DNA of 48,617 nt from an uncultured Hyphomicrobiaceae bacterium (GTDB lineage Bacteria > Pseudomonadota > Alphaproteobacteria > Rhizobiales > CAMYJA01). The notes under the pieces are model-generated. The model saw nothing but the letters and a program-made list of their open reading frames with translations, was not told the origin of the DNA and made no database searches. The stretch is taken from positions 8,291 to 56,907 of the forward strand of contig CAMYJA010000018.1 in the NCBI GenBank assembly GCA_947258705.1. The letters are read 5' to 3'. Positions 32,589-43,815 of the stretch are shown piece by piece. Numbering within the stretch: position 1 is the first letter of the stretch; the number at the start of each line of letters is the position of its first letter. The position numbers and the translations under genes were made by a program.

Positions 32589-33974
32589 ATGACAGATATC
32601 GACAGCCGGATCGAAGATGGAGCGACGCCATTGCGGAATGCTCCGGCAACGGCCGATGAACCCACCGCGCCCGACGCATCGGAAACCGTCTCCAGTGAAG
32701 CGGCACCCGCCAACGGCAAGACTGAACCGACGGCGGACGGCAATGCTATGGACGATGGTGCGATTGATGGCGTCGAAACATCCTCCGGCGGGGTCGCCCA
32801 GGGCGAAAAATTTATACCCCTGACCCGTTTTGCCGTCATGGACAGGCTTACACAGCCTCAGTACTGGTCTTCCGGAGAGGCAGACGACGCCCGGAAGTTT
32901 TTCAAATACCTCGGCGCATGGCGTCATCAGACCTACAATGGCCGTATATTAAAGCTCAAGGAAGCCTATATGCCCTTCAGCCCGGATCGCGATACCGTCC
33001 GGGTGCTCGAATATTCGAATGACCAGCTGGCGGATTTTCAGAGCGGCTTTGTCGAAAGCATGACGGAACTCCTTGAGCAGGCCAATTACACGCGCGTTTC
33101 GATGGAAGGTCTGCAAAAGATTTTTTCGCAAAAATCAATCTACAATCTCGACCTCGAAGTCGATCTGTCGGAGTTTGAAGAACTCGTCATCTACTGCCGC
33201 GGTGAAATGACAGAAACCAAGGAACGGCGAAGCTGGAAAAAACTGTTCATCGGCAAGGAATCTTATGAAATCCCGCGCTATCAACGTCTCTTTCTACTTC
33301 TCAAATTAAAATCCCCGGCACAGCGGATCGATGAGATCATGGAGGAAGAACGCCGTAAAAGGGACGGGCAGCCGATCGAACGCAAAAAGGCTGAAAAAAT
33401 TCTCGCGAAAAACCGCCGCATGCTGCCGCCGGGCATTTGCTGCGATCATATTTACCTGAAACTTTTCAAAAACATCCCGACAACCGACCTGGAGATGATG
33501 TTTCCAAACACCAAGGTTCGGTTCCGGCCATTCGACAAATTGAAACTGGGAATCACGGCTGGCGGCGGCACGATTGCCAGTATTGCCAGCACTGCCGGTA
33601 AAGTACTCCTCATAACTACCAATCCCATAAAGGCGATGGGCGCCCTGATCGGCATTTTTGCCGTTGTCGGACGCCAGATCATGAAGTTTTTCCATCAGCG
33701 CAATGAATATATGATGGTTCTGGCGCAAAATCTTTACTTCCATAACCTGGCCGACAATCGCGCAACACTGACCCTGCTCTCCGACCGCGCAGAGGAAGAA
33801 GACATGAAGGAGGAGATGCTCCTCTACACTTTCATGACCAGGGAAGAGGTGTCGCGCTCCGACCTGCCCACGCTCCAGACCGTCATCCAGAAACATCTGT
33901 CGATTTTGACATTATGGACGCTTTGCATCGCCTCATGCATGACGGCATTGTCACTGAAAACAACGGTCGTCTGA
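32589..33974 (+). CDS. DUF3754 membrane-associated protein, reading frame broken near the C-terminus
   Basis: The frame gives 461 residues from the ATG at 32589, with GGGAG upstream. A disordered acidic Ala/Thr-rich N-terminus (about 70 residues) leads into FIPLTRFAVMDRLTQPQYWS and the DUF3754 core: YNLDLEVDLSEFEELVIYCR, IYLKLFKNIPTTDLEMMFPN and TKVRFRPFDKLKLGITAGGG. Two membrane segments follow (TIASIASTAGKVLL; IKAMGALIGIFAVVG), then YFHNLADNRATLTLLSDRAE. Family members include mitochondrial TMEM143; the function is unknown. After residue about 437 the frame turns to unrelated sequence and stops at 33974. The expected C-terminus continues in another frame (see the next entry). Confidence 0.85.
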   Translation: MTDIDSRIEDGATPLRNAPATADEPTAPDASETVSSEAAPANGKTEPTADGNAMDDGAIDGVETSSGGVAQGEKFIPLTRFAVMDRLTQPQYWSSGEADDARKFFKYLGAWRHQTYNGRILKLKEAYMPFSPDRDTVRVLEYSNDQLADFQSGFVESMTELLEQANYTRVSMEGLQKIFSQKSIYNLDLEVDLSEFEELVIYCRGEMTETKERRSWKKLFIGKESYEIPRYQRLFLLLKLKSPAQRIDEIMEEERRKRDGQPIERKKAEKILAKNRRMLPPGICCDHIYLKLFKNIPTTDLEMMFPNTKVRFRPFDKLKLGITAGGGTIASIASTAGKVLLITTNPIKAMGALIGIFAVVGRQIMKFFHQRNEYMMVLAQNLYFHNLADNRATLTLLSDRAEEEDMKEEMLLYTFMTREEVSRSDLPTLQTVIQKHLSILTLWTLCIASCMTALSLKTTVV

Positions 33975-34078
33975 TCGCCATGAGACCGATAGAAGGTTGT
34001 GCCCATATCGGTGCAAAATGGAATGCCCATCTCGACATGGCCGATGCCATACATGACACCCAGGCGGAAAATGTGTGA
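33899..34078 (+). pseudogene. Out-of-frame C-terminal tail of the DUF3754 gene (-1 frameshift)
   Basis: From 33899 the -1 frame reads VDFDIMDALHRLMHDGIVTE, then NNGRLIAMRPIEGCAHIGAK and WNAHLDMADAIHDTQAENV, ending at TGA 34076-34078. DUF3754 proteins normally end with a helix-turn segment of this kind (DVEDAL-x-KL-x2-LGLV-x2-DG-x-L). The stop of this frame overlaps the GTG start of prmA as GTGA, a typical coupled junction. This supports it as the original end. The shift lies around 33890-33900 (AAACATCTG). It may be a sequencing error, a mutation or, less likely, programmed slippage. Confidence 0.75.
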
Positions 34079-35007
34079 GTAAGGATCACATCGAGTGCTT
34101 ACAAACCGAAAACGAACCCATGATCGACGGCTGGCGCTGGTCGCTCCAATGCACGTTGGAACAGGCATTACTATTAAGCGATGCACTCTCCGAGCTTGAA
34201 AAGCCGAAGTCCACAGCAGTCTCCATTTATGAGCAATCCCCCGGCATCCACATCGTAGATGCCTATTACCCAGCCAGACCCGTCAGACATGAAATCGCTG
34301 CTGTATTTGCAGCTATTGGTTTGGAAACGCCTTCTCTCGATAGCGCTGAAATAGCACCTATTGAAAAAACGAACTGGGTTGCCCGTTCCCAAACCAATCT
34401 CCCGCCCGTGAAGGCCGGGCGTTTTATCGTACACGGGCGGCATGACAGGGAGAAGGCGGATTGCCGGTCCCGCACCTCGATTGAGATCGACGCCGCAGAA
34501 GCGTTCGGCACCGCCCACCACGGCACGACAAGATCCTGTCTGCGGGCGCTCGACATTCTGCTCCGCAAGACGAAACCGCGCAATGTGCTAGATCTCGGCA
34601 CGGGAACGGGCATTCTCGCCATCGCCGTGGCCAAAGCCTTGCGAGACGCAAATATACTCGCCACGGACAATGATCCGGTTGCCTGCCGCACCGCCCTGTC
34701 CAATTGCAATCTAAATCTGGTCCTCAGACGGATTAAAATTATCCAGGCCGAAGGATTTAACCACCCCCTCCTGCGCACCGCGCAAACCTTCGATACCGTC
34801 ATTGCAAATATCCTGGCCGGGACACTGAAAAATCTCGCGGCGAATTTCCGCATCGCTTTAAAGGCGAACGGGCACGCCATTCTTTCCGGTATCATGACTG
34901 AGCAGGCCGCCTCTGTGCGCGCCACGTTCAGGTCGCACGGATTTATAGATTGTCGACAACTTGATGACGGTGAATGGACGACGCTTGTCATGCAAAAAAA
35001 CCCGTGA
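34075..35007 (+). CDS. prmA: Ribosomal protein L11 methyltransferase
   Basis: The 310-residue protein trimethylates ribosomal protein L11. An N-terminal substrate-binding ferredoxin-like domain (about 1-110) precedes the pre-SAM segment AFGTAHHGTTRSCLRALDIL (143-162). SAM motif I is VLDLGTGTGILAIAVAKAL (171-189), followed by ATDNDPVACRTALSN (196-210) and the VIANILAGTLKNLA catalytic region (motif IV). The GTG start overlaps the restored stop of the DUF3754 frame. ATG codon 16 (MIDGWRWSLQ) is an alternative. Confidence 0.94.
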   Translation: MSKDHIECLQTENEPMIDGWRWSLQCTLEQALLLSDALSELEKPKSTAVSIYEQSPGIHIVDAYYPARPVRHEIAAVFAAIGLETPSLDSAEIAPIEKTNWVARSQTNLPPVKAGRFIVHGRHDREKADCRSRTSIEIDAAEAFGTAHHGTTRSCLRALDILLRKTKPRNVLDLGTGTGILAIAVAKALRDANILATDNDPVACRTALSNCNLNLVLRRIKIIQAEGFNHPLLRTAQTFDTVIANILAGTLKNLAANFRIALKANGHAILSGIMTEQAASVRATFRSHGFIDCRQLDDGEWTTLVMQKNP

Positions 35008-35119
35008 CCTTTCCGCCCATTTAGCGCATTTAATGACCGAACCGAAACCGTCCCAATCCAAATAAAGGGTGGGGTTGTGCCGCCTCCCATGCGCGAATTG
35101 AAGGCGAGAAAAGAATCGA

Positions 35120-36937
35120 ATGTTTCAGAACTTTGACGATGTGGCCGATCCAGACCTCGGTGCCGCCCGCGTGGCCGACCTGAGAGCCGAGCTGAAATCA
35201 CGCGGACTAAACGGATTCATCGTTCCCAGAACCGACGAGTATCAGGGCGAATATGTTGCTGCCTATGCCGAGCGGCTCGCCTGGCTTACCGGTTTCACGG
35301 GATCCTCTGGATACGCTGTAATTTTCCCCCGCCGCGCCGTGCTCTTTGTCGACGGCCGTTACACCATCCAGGCCGGGCAACAGGTTGACACGGGCACATT
35401 TGAAATTCTTGTCACACCGGAGCGAACCCCAATCAGTTGGGTTGGAGAAAATATCAAGAAGGGAAATGTGTTGGGTTACGACCCTCGTCTGACGACGATC
35501 AGGGAAGTGCGGAACCTGAAAAAAGCAACCGAAACCGCAGGTGGCAAACTCGCGCCGGTAAAAAGCAATCCGATTGATGCCATATGGCGCGATCAGCCGC
35601 CCCCGCCCCGGACCATCGTTCAGCCCCAGCCCCTGAAATATGCAGGCGTCAAATCGCAAGAAAAACTTCGAAAAATTGCCTCTGATCTCAAGAGTGCCGG
35701 TGAGGACGCCACGGTTTTGTCGGACCCCTTATCGATCGCCTGGGCATTCAACATCAGGGGACAGGACGTCCCACACACGCCGGTCAGTCTCGCCACCGCA
35801 ATTCTCTATAAAAAAGGCAGGGCCGACCTTTTTATTGCAGGTGAAAAGCTCGAACGCGCCGCAAAAAAACATCTCAAGCCGCTGGCTAATATCCATGAAC
35901 CGGAAGAACTTTCACGATGCCTTACTAATCTTGGCAAGGCGAAGGCAACGGTTCGAGTTGATCCCGACAAATGCCCCGCATGGATCGCGGATGTTCTCTC
36001 GAAAAGAGGGGCTGCCATCTCTGAAAAACGGGACCTGTGCCTTTTGCCCCGTGCCCTGAAAAACGCCTCGGAGATCTCCGGAGCGCGCGCAGCCCATCTT
36101 CGCGACGGTGCCGCGGTCGTTCGATTCCTGTCCTGGCTCGGCCGTCAGAAACCAGACGCTAGACTGACCGAAATAGCCGCCGCCCAAAAGCTTGAGAATT
36201 TCCGGGCCGAGACCGGCGCGCTGAAGGAAATCAGCTTCGACACCATATCCGGCGCCGGCCCCAATGGCGCGATTGTCCATTATCGCGTCACCCGCGCTAC
36301 CGACCGTCGCCTGAAATCCGGTGAACTCTATCTTGTCGATTCCGGCGGGCAATATCTTGACGGCACCACAGACATCACCCGTACCATTGCCATTGGCCGG
36401 CCCTCATCCGAAATGGTTGAGCGGTTCACTCTCGTCCTCAAGGGTCACATCGCCCTGGCCAGCGCCCGCTTTCCCTATGGCACGCGCGGGGTGGATCTTG
36501 ACATCCTGGCGCGCCGCCACCTCTGGCAGGCCGGTCTCGATTATGATCACGGCACCGGTCACGGCGTCGGCAGCTACCTTGCGGTTCACGAGGGGCCGCA
36601 GAATATTTCCAAACGGGGAATGACACGGCTTGAGCCCGGCATGATTATTTCCAATGAGCCGGGCTATTACAAGGAAGGAGCTTACGGCATCCGCATTGAA
36701 AACCTTGTGCTTGTACACGCCGCCGAACCGGTGAGGGGCGGAGAGCGACCGATGATGCGGTTCGAAACCCTGACACTGGCGCCTATCGACAGAACGCTCA
36801 TCAATGTGGGCCTTCTCGAACCGGCCGAGTTGAAATGGCTCAATGACTATCACAAGACCGTGCGCAAATTGCTGGTCCCCGGCCTTCGGGGAGACGACCT
36901 TAAATGGCTGCGTGAAGCAACCGCGCCATGCGTTTGA
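35120..36937 (+). CDS. Xaa-Pro aminopeptidase (aminopeptidase P, M24B family, long form)
   Basis: The 605-residue protein is the long three-domain aminopeptidase P, like eukaryotic cytosolic APP1, rather than the 440-residue PepP. Two creatinase-like N-terminal domains start with LRAELKSRGLNGFIVPRTDE and contain YVAAYAERLAWLTGFTGSSG. The metallopeptidase domain has the five metal ligands in motifs LYLVDSGGQYLDGTTDITRT (two Asp), HGTGHGVGSYLAVHEGP (His), IISNEPGYYKEGAYGIRIEN (Glu) and the final Glu in MMRFETLTLAPID. It removes N-terminal residues ahead of proline in the cytoplasm. It converges with ligA, with only 12 bases between the stops. Confidence 0.95.
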   Translation: MFQNFDDVADPDLGAARVADLRAELKSRGLNGFIVPRTDEYQGEYVAAYAERLAWLTGFTGSSGYAVIFPRRAVLFVDGRYTIQAGQQVDTGTFEILVTPERTPISWVGENIKKGNVLGYDPRLTTIREVRNLKKATETAGGKLAPVKSNPIDAIWRDQPPPPRTIVQPQPLKYAGVKSQEKLRKIASDLKSAGEDATVLSDPLSIAWAFNIRGQDVPHTPVSLATAILYKKGRADLFIAGEKLERAAKKHLKPLANIHEPEELSRCLTNLGKAKATVRVDPDKCPAWIADVLSKRGAAISEKRDLCLLPRALKNASEISGARAAHLRDGAAVVRFLSWLGRQKPDARLTEIAAAQKLENFRAETGALKEISFDTISGAGPNGAIVHYRVTRATDRRLKSGELYLVDSGGQYLDGTTDITRTIAIGRPSSEMVERFTLVLKGHIALASARFPYGTRGVDLDILARRHLWQAGLDYDHGTGHGVGSYLAVHEGPQNISKRGMTRLEPGMIISNEPGYYKEGAYGIRIENLVLVHAAEPVRGGERPMMRFETLTLAPIDRTLINVGLLEPAELKWLNDYHKTVRKLLVPGLRGDDLKWLREATAPCV

Positions 36938-36949
36938 GTTTATAACCGC

Positions 36950-39121
<2,172 letters not shown>

Positions 39122-39154
39122 TCAGGTCGAAGGGGGCTTTGGTAGAACGGCCGC

Positions 39155-39186
39155 GCAAAAAAACACCCCGTTCAGGACGGGGTGTT
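39155..39186 (-). terminator. Strong Rho-independent terminator downstream of bamD
   Basis: A perfect ten-pair stem AACACCCCGT/ACGGGGTGTT (39162-39171 with 39177-39186) closes a five-base loop. On the minus strand it is followed by seven T. It lies about 42 bases after the bamD stop and before ligA, so it should end the lpxC/bamD transcript and separate it from ligA. Confidence 0.92.
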
Positions 39187-39227
39187 GAAAGCACATAATA
39201 GAGAATTCCCTAGCGAAAAATTGACGC

Positions 39228-40166
39228 TCAAAACGGATTGATACTGCTCACATTATTGACGGTATTCTTCCAGGCCTGGCTGATCCATGATCCGGTGCTT
39301 TCACGCGGCGCCAGGCCATCTGAGGCCAGCAAGGTATAAGCGTCTTTATACCATTTGGAATTGGGGAAGTTGTGACCGAGTACGGCCGCCGCGCTTTGCG
39401 CCTCATTGTTCACGCCGAGCGCCATATATGCTTCGACGAGACGCATCAGCGCCTCCTCGACATGTGCAGTGGTCTGATAATCCGTGACGACCTTTTTAAA
39501 CCGGTTCACCGCCGCCAGATAATTTTGCTTTCTGAGATAATATCGGCCGACATTCATTTCCGAAGCTGCCAGAACGTCCCGTGCGATTCGCAATCTGTTT
39601 ACGGCCTTTTTCGCATAGCTGCTCTCCGGGAAACGCCGAACCAGAATATTCAGTTCCTTGACCGCCAGTTTGGTAATACCCTGATCGCGCGTGGGGTCCT
39701 TGATCTGGTCAAAATAAGAACTCGCGATAATATGATATGCGAGAGCAGCTTCCTTGGTGCCGGGATGCAAGGTTGTATAGCGCCGGCCGGCCTGAATGGC
39801 ATCGCTATAATTGCCGTTTTTATAATGAGCGAATGCCGACATCACGATGGCGCGCCGTGCAAATGGCGAATAGGGATGCTCCTTGTCCACTTCCTCGAAT
39901 TTCCTGGCAGCCGCGGCGTACTTGCCGGCACTAAGGGCCGCATCAGCCTGGCCGAACAAATATCCCGGCGGATCGGCAGCCTCGGAAGTGGCCACGTCGC
40001 CCGAGGAAAAATACGAGCATCCGGCAAGCGGAAATGTCAGAGGAACAAGCACCAGGGCGAGAACCCGGAAAACGGTGCGTGAGGCCTCTGCAATTGATCC
40101 GCGCGGCTCCATAAGAGACCGGTCGCTGATCCTTCGCAACTCAGTCTTGTTAAATCCAGATTTCAT
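39228..40166 (-). CDS. bamD: Outer membrane protein assembly factor BamD
   Basis: This lipoprotein component of the BAM complex has 312 residues from the ATG at 40166. The lipobox FPLAGCS follows a hydrophobic VFRVLALVLVPLT. The mature part is made of TPR-like repeats: YLFGQADAALSAGKYAAAAR, KFEEVDKEHPYSPFARRAIV, FPESSYAKKAVNRLRIARDV and VGRYYLRKQNYLAAVNRFKK, followed by VEEALMRLVEAYMALGVNNE. The signal peptide is unusually long with this start. A shorter one from ATG 40112 (MEPRGSIAEASRTVFR) is plausible, and a TTG at 40181 is also possible. Confidence 0.93.
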   Translation of the reverse strand: MKSGFNKTELRRISDRSLMEPRGSIAEASRTVFRVLALVLVPLTFPLAGCSYFSSGDVATSEAADPPGYLFGQADAALSAGKYAAAARKFEEVDKEHPYSPFARRAIVMSAFAHYKNGNYSDAIQAGRRYTTLHPGTKEAALAYHIIASSYFDQIKDPTRDQGITKLAVKELNILVRRFPESSYAKKAVNRLRIARDVLAASEMNVGRYYLRKQNYLAAVNRFKKVVTDYQTTAHVEEALMRLVEAYMALGVNNEAQSAAAVLGHNFPNSKWYKDAYTLLASDGLAPRESTGSWISQAWKNTVNNVSSINPF

Positions 40167-40372
40167 GATGACGCCGACCAAATTCCTCTGTCTCTCGACA
40201 TTTAAATCAGTGGGACGTTGATACCATAGCCACCCGATATATACAATCGAACGGCATTTCCCCTTGGTCTGTCCCAGCCCGAATTCTCAATGAATTGAAT
40301 AATCTACATTCAGCACTCCAGCTTGAACAATCAATTATGGTGATTCTATGCAAATTGGACCAGAGAACGGTT

Positions 40373-40425
40373 TTGTTGATCAACAATCATCCACAATTGA
40401 GAATGTGGTGTTACCTGCAGGTAAC
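40373..40425. repeat. Cluster of perfect palindromes between lpxC and bamD
   Basis: Three dyads lie within 53 bases. TTGTTGATCAACAA (40373-40386) is a perfect 14-base palindrome. CCACA-N8-TGTGG spans 40391-40408. GTTACCTGCAGGTAAC (40410-40425) is a perfect 16-base palindrome. They are about 150 bases after the lpxC stop and 240 bases before bamD, in a gap of about 400 bases that otherwise holds no recognisable gene. They may be operators for a bamD promoter or structured RNA in an lpxC-bamD transcript. Confidence 0.75.
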
Positions 40426-40575
40426 GCCCGGGACGCAGCTGTCTTATGTGGATTACTCCATGCATGAGCTAGATCACCGCCGCTATTACTTTGATTACAG
40501 GAAATCACGCACAGATACGGGATGCGGACGGCGCAGCCCATCATATGGTCATTCGGTCATCTGGTAAAAATGGAA

Positions 40576-41541
40576 TTATCCGCGATCGGCAGCAAAATTT
40601 GCGGCGGCTGCAACTCCGAATGACAGATCCGATTCGGCATGGACGATGGTATCGCGTGTCGACGGCGCGTGTACGACAGACCAGGCTTCTTTGTCTGCGA
40701 GTAGAGCCTTTACAACGAGCGAATTGAGACGATGACCACCGCGTACGGATTTAAACGAGGCAAGAAGCGGAGCGCCGGCAAGCGCCAGGTCACCAACAGC
40801 ATCCAGGGTTTTATGACGAACAAACTCGTCCTTGAACCTCAGGCCTTCAGGATTAATGATCCGTTCATCGCCAAGTGCAATCGAATTCTCGAGTGAAGCG
40901 CCAAGTGCCAGTCCGGCTGCCCAGAGCTGCTCGACATCACGCATAAAGCCGAATGTGCGCGCTCTGGAAATCTCGGAACGGAAGATGCCCGGCGACATCT
41001 CGACAGCCATTCTCTGGCGTCCGATCAAGGGAGTGTCGAAATCGATTTCTACATCCAGATGAAAACCGGAATGCGGTGCCAATTCGCCCCAGCAATCGCC
41101 TTCGTCAATCCGGATGGGTTTCAGAACCTTGATATATTTGCGCGGGCGACTGAGTTCCCGAATCCCGACCTCGTCGATCGCTTCGACGAATGCGGCCGAG
41201 CTTCCGTCCATGATCGGCACTTCGCCGCTATCGATTTCAATATGGACATTATCAACGCAAAGGCCGCGAAGCGCAGCCAAAAGATGCTCTACTGTTGCGA
41301 CCGAAGCGCCGTTTGCGTCGCTTAATACGGTGCAGAGAGTGACATTTGATACGGCGTGAACATCGGCCGCGATATCGGCCTTGATTTCATCGCCCTTCGT
41401 GATGAGAAAACGTATGCCTGTATCGGCATCGGCAGGATGGAGTACGATTGAGACGGGCGATCCGCTGTGAACCCCTGTCCCGGTTAGGATAATTTCGCGC
41501 CTGATCGTAGTTTGCCTGGCGCCGATAAATCCTTTGCTCAT
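40576..41541 (-). CDS. lpxC: UDP-3-O-acyl-N-acetylglucosamine deacetylase
   Basis: The protein has 321 residues from the ATG at 41541, with GAGGGA upstream. It performs the committed step of lipid A synthesis. It carries TTIRREIILTGTGVHSGSPV, the zinc ligand in TVEHLLAALRGLCVDNVHIE (HxxSAL-like HLLAAL), IDSGEVPIMDGSSAAFVEAI, ARTFGFMRDVEQLWAAGLAL, the second zinc region FVRHKTLDAVGDLALAG (HKxxDxxGD), and the catalytic His in SVRGGHRLNSLVV. The reading frame is open for 93 more codons upstream (to 41820), but without a family match. It follows ftsZ as in many alphaproteobacteria. Confidence 0.96.
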   Translation of the reverse strand: MSKGFIGARQTTIRREIILTGTGVHSGSPVSIVLHPADADTGIRFLITKGDEIKADIAADVHAVSNVTLCTVLSDANGASVATVEHLLAALRGLCVDNVHIEIDSGEVPIMDGSSAAFVEAIDEVGIRELSRPRKYIKVLKPIRIDEGDCWGELAPHSGFHLDVEIDFDTPLIGRQRMAVEMSPGIFRSEISRARTFGFMRDVEQLWAAGLALGASLENSIALGDERIINPEGLRFKDEFVRHKTLDAVGDLALAGAPLLASFKSVRGGHRLNSLVVKALLADKEAWSVVHAPSTRDTIVHAESDLSFGVAAAANFAADRG

Positions 41542-41954
41542 ATCAAGCTGTCCCTCTATCCCCAGTCCCGAATTCATGCCTGAGCCAATTCCCCGGCTCA
41601 AACACCCCATAACGCTTTTGCTGCCGATTTCTGAAAGCATCCCCAATTTTGTATCGGGTAATGCCCCCCGTAAAATTCGGCCACCAAATCCGCTTTGATC
41701 CCGGTCGTTTGAGCCTCTGTTGAACTCATTTATGATACGACCGATTTCGATCAATCTGCGCGGTCTGCGCCATCTCATGAAAAACAACATACTCTGGGTC
41801 GCATCAATCATACAAATCACGCTTGTTTACAGTCTGTAACAATCATTCCAGGCGCAGTTTTTAACGCGCAGATATCCCGGCCGGCAGCAACCACACCGCC
41901 CAGGCCAACCTGCCGGGACCTCTAAATCCCATGCCATCGTTTTGTAAAAACAAG
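41542..41954. other. ftsZ-lpxC intergenic region with an inverted repeat
   Basis: This stretch of 413 bases should contain the lpxC promoter. An inverted repeat CCGGCAG (41881-41887) / CTGCCGG (41910-41916) with a 22-base loop lies about 40 bases after the ftsZ stop on the minus strand. It is not followed by a clear T run and could be a weak terminator or an RNA-stabilising hairpin. The rest is an open frame in phase with lpxC (to 41820) that I regard as non-coding. Confidence 0.5.
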
Positions 41955-43709
41955 CTAGCCATTTTTTACTCTATCCTGAAAAATCATAGGAAAATCAATA
42001 TCTTCTCCACCCTCAATCGGGCTCGTTATCTTTTCGGGACGGGCGCGCTTCTCGTATTGCCCCTGATCGGCAGCAGTGATTGGCACGGCGCCATCACCTG
42101 TACTATGTGCTGAATTCTGCCCTTTCTGAGATCCTGACATGGGCTCGGAAACATTCGCAGCCACCGGTTCAACCGAATCATCACCATCCTTGCGGCCCGT
42201 CGCTGCGGATTTCAGCCGTTTGAAAAAGCCTTCCCTTTTAGGTGCTTTTGATTCGCCGCCTGCATCGTTTTCGTGAAATTTTCCCTTGGCCTGAAGTTCG
42301 CGCTGCCCAACCACCGGAAAATCATCCGGAACCGGCATACGCCGTGGCTCCCTGCGCGCTGTCGCAGGCGCTGCCGGCCGGAATCCGCTCTGGCTCGAAG
42401 ATGGATTCTGAGACGTCTCGCTGGCAGATGCCGGGCCGGAGGTGAGATCCGGCGGTCCTGTCTCGATCGTGACATTCCCGGGCGCCTTCCAGACTTCGCC
42501 GCCATCCTTGCTGCCGATACCCTGCACTGCCTGGGACGGCTTGAGTTGCATAGGCTCGGCTCTGCCGGTCCTGATGGCATCAGACAGCTTTTTCTTCAGC
42601 CCCTCGGCTTTCGGTGACTGCCCTTTGGCCGGCGCTTCCGGACTTGCCTGGGCCTGCTGCAATTGCATGTGTTGCTGTGATTGACCCTGCGATGAAGCCG
42701 CATGATCCACGGCATAAGACGGGCCCGGGACATTCTGGTCGCTTCTCACGACCAGACCCGATGCAAGAATAGATACTCTGATCCTGTCCTTCAGCGAATC
42801 ATCAAAAGTTGCGCCGACAATAATATGTGCTTCCGGATCCACCACCTCGCGGATAGAACTGGCAGCCTCATCGACCTCATAAAGCGTGAGGTCCTCGCCA
42901 CCGGCGATGCTGATCACAAGACCGCGCGCCCCTCGCACGCTCACACCGTCGAGAAGCGGATTGGCCATGGCATCCTCGGCGGCCTTGACCGCTCTGTTGT
43001 CGCCGCCGGCTTCACCCATCCCCATCATGGCCGCCCCCATATTGGCCATCACCACCTTGACATCGGCGAAGTCGAGATTGATCAGCCCTTCCCTGACAAT
43101 CAGATCGGTGATGCAGGCGATGCCCGAATGCAGAACCTGATCAGCCATCACGAATGCTTCCGAGAATGTCGTGTTCTTGGTCGCGACCCTGAAAAGATTT
43201 TGATTGGGAATGACGATCAGCGTATCGACCTGGTCCTTGAGTTCATTGACCCCGGCCTCAGCCACCCGCATCCGGCGAGAACCTTCAAATAGAAACGGCT
43301 TTGTAACCACACCGACGGTCAATGCATTTTCTTCTTGGGCTATCCTCGCGATGACCGACGCCGCACCGGTTCCGGTGCCGCCCCCCATGCCTGCCGCGAT
43401 AAAGACCATATGCGCACCCGCAAAATGCGATCTCAACTCGTCAATCGCCTCTTCTGCCGCCGCGTTGCCGATTTCAGGGCGGGAACCGGCACCCAGACCT
43501 TCCGTCAGATTGACGCCAAGCTGAATACGTCGCTCGGCGCTGGATAGGCTGAGCGCCTGCGCATCGGTATTGGCGGCAATGAACTCGACACCGTCAAGCC
43601 CGCTCTCAATCATGTTGTTGATCGCATTGCCACCCGCCCCGCCAACGCCGACAACCAGGATCCGCGGCTTCAGATCCGTTATTTCAGGAAGTTCCAGTTT
43701 GATGCTCAT
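41955..43709 (-). CDS. ftsZ: Cell division protein FtsZ
   Basis: The 584-residue tubulin-like GTPase forms the division ring. The nucleotide-binding start is [20 protein letters not shown]. The tubulin signature [12 protein letters not shown] is at about 107-119, and the T7 synergy loop [12 protein letters not shown] is at 211-222. The conserved core ends near residue 325. A long, Gln/Pro/Ser-rich disordered linker of about 240 residues follows, as in other alphaproteobacteria. The final peptide, [16 protein letters not shown], only loosely resembles the usual C-terminal consensus DIPAFLRRQ, which binds FtsA and other partners. The ATG at 43709 is 106 bases after ftsA. Confidence 0.97.
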   Translation of the reverse strand: MSIKLELPEITDLKPRILVVGVGGAGGNAINNMIESGLDGVEFIAANTDAQALSLSSAERRIQLGVNLTEGLGAGSRPEIGNAAAEEAIDELRSHFAGAHMVFIAAGMGGGTGTGAASVIARIAQEENALTVGVVTKPFLFEGSRRMRVAEAGVNELKDQVDTLIVIPNQNLFRVATKNTTFSEAFVMADQVLHSGIACITDLIVREGLINLDFADVKVVMANMGAAMMGMGEAGGDNRAVKAAEDAMANPLLDGVSVRGARGLVISIAGGEDLTLYEVDEAASSIREVVDPEAHIIVGATFDDSLKDRIRVSILASGLVVRSDQNVPGPSYAVDHAASSQGQSQQHMQLQQAQASPEAPAKGQSPKAEGLKKKLSDAIRTGRAEPMQLKPSQAVQGIGSKDGGEVWKAPGNVTIETGPPDLTSGPASASETSQNPSSSQSGFRPAAPATARREPRRMPVPDDFPVVGQRELQAKGKFHENDAGGESKAPKREGFFKRLKSAATGRKDGDDSVEPVAANVSEPMSGSQKGQNSAHSTGDGAVPITAADQGQYEKRARPEKITSPIEGGEDIDFPMIFQDRVKNG

Positions 43710-43815
43710 AATGGCCTCATATTTGATCTTTCGATCTCACCCAATCCAATCTGAAACATCCCCTAGTGAATGACATCAGACATATTTCATTTCCCACCGC
43801 GATAGTTTCCGCCCT

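Noticed and set aside
34266-35201. Antisense frame of 311 codons across prmA and the start of the aminopeptidase gene
   Set aside because: The plus strand carries prmA with clear SAM motifs; the antisense product is Arg- and Ser-rich noise.
40295-40567. Plus-strand frame of 90 codons between lpxC and bamD
   Set aside because: It has no ribosome-binding site and no known family, and it contains the palindromes noted above, which suggests regulatory rather than coding sequence.
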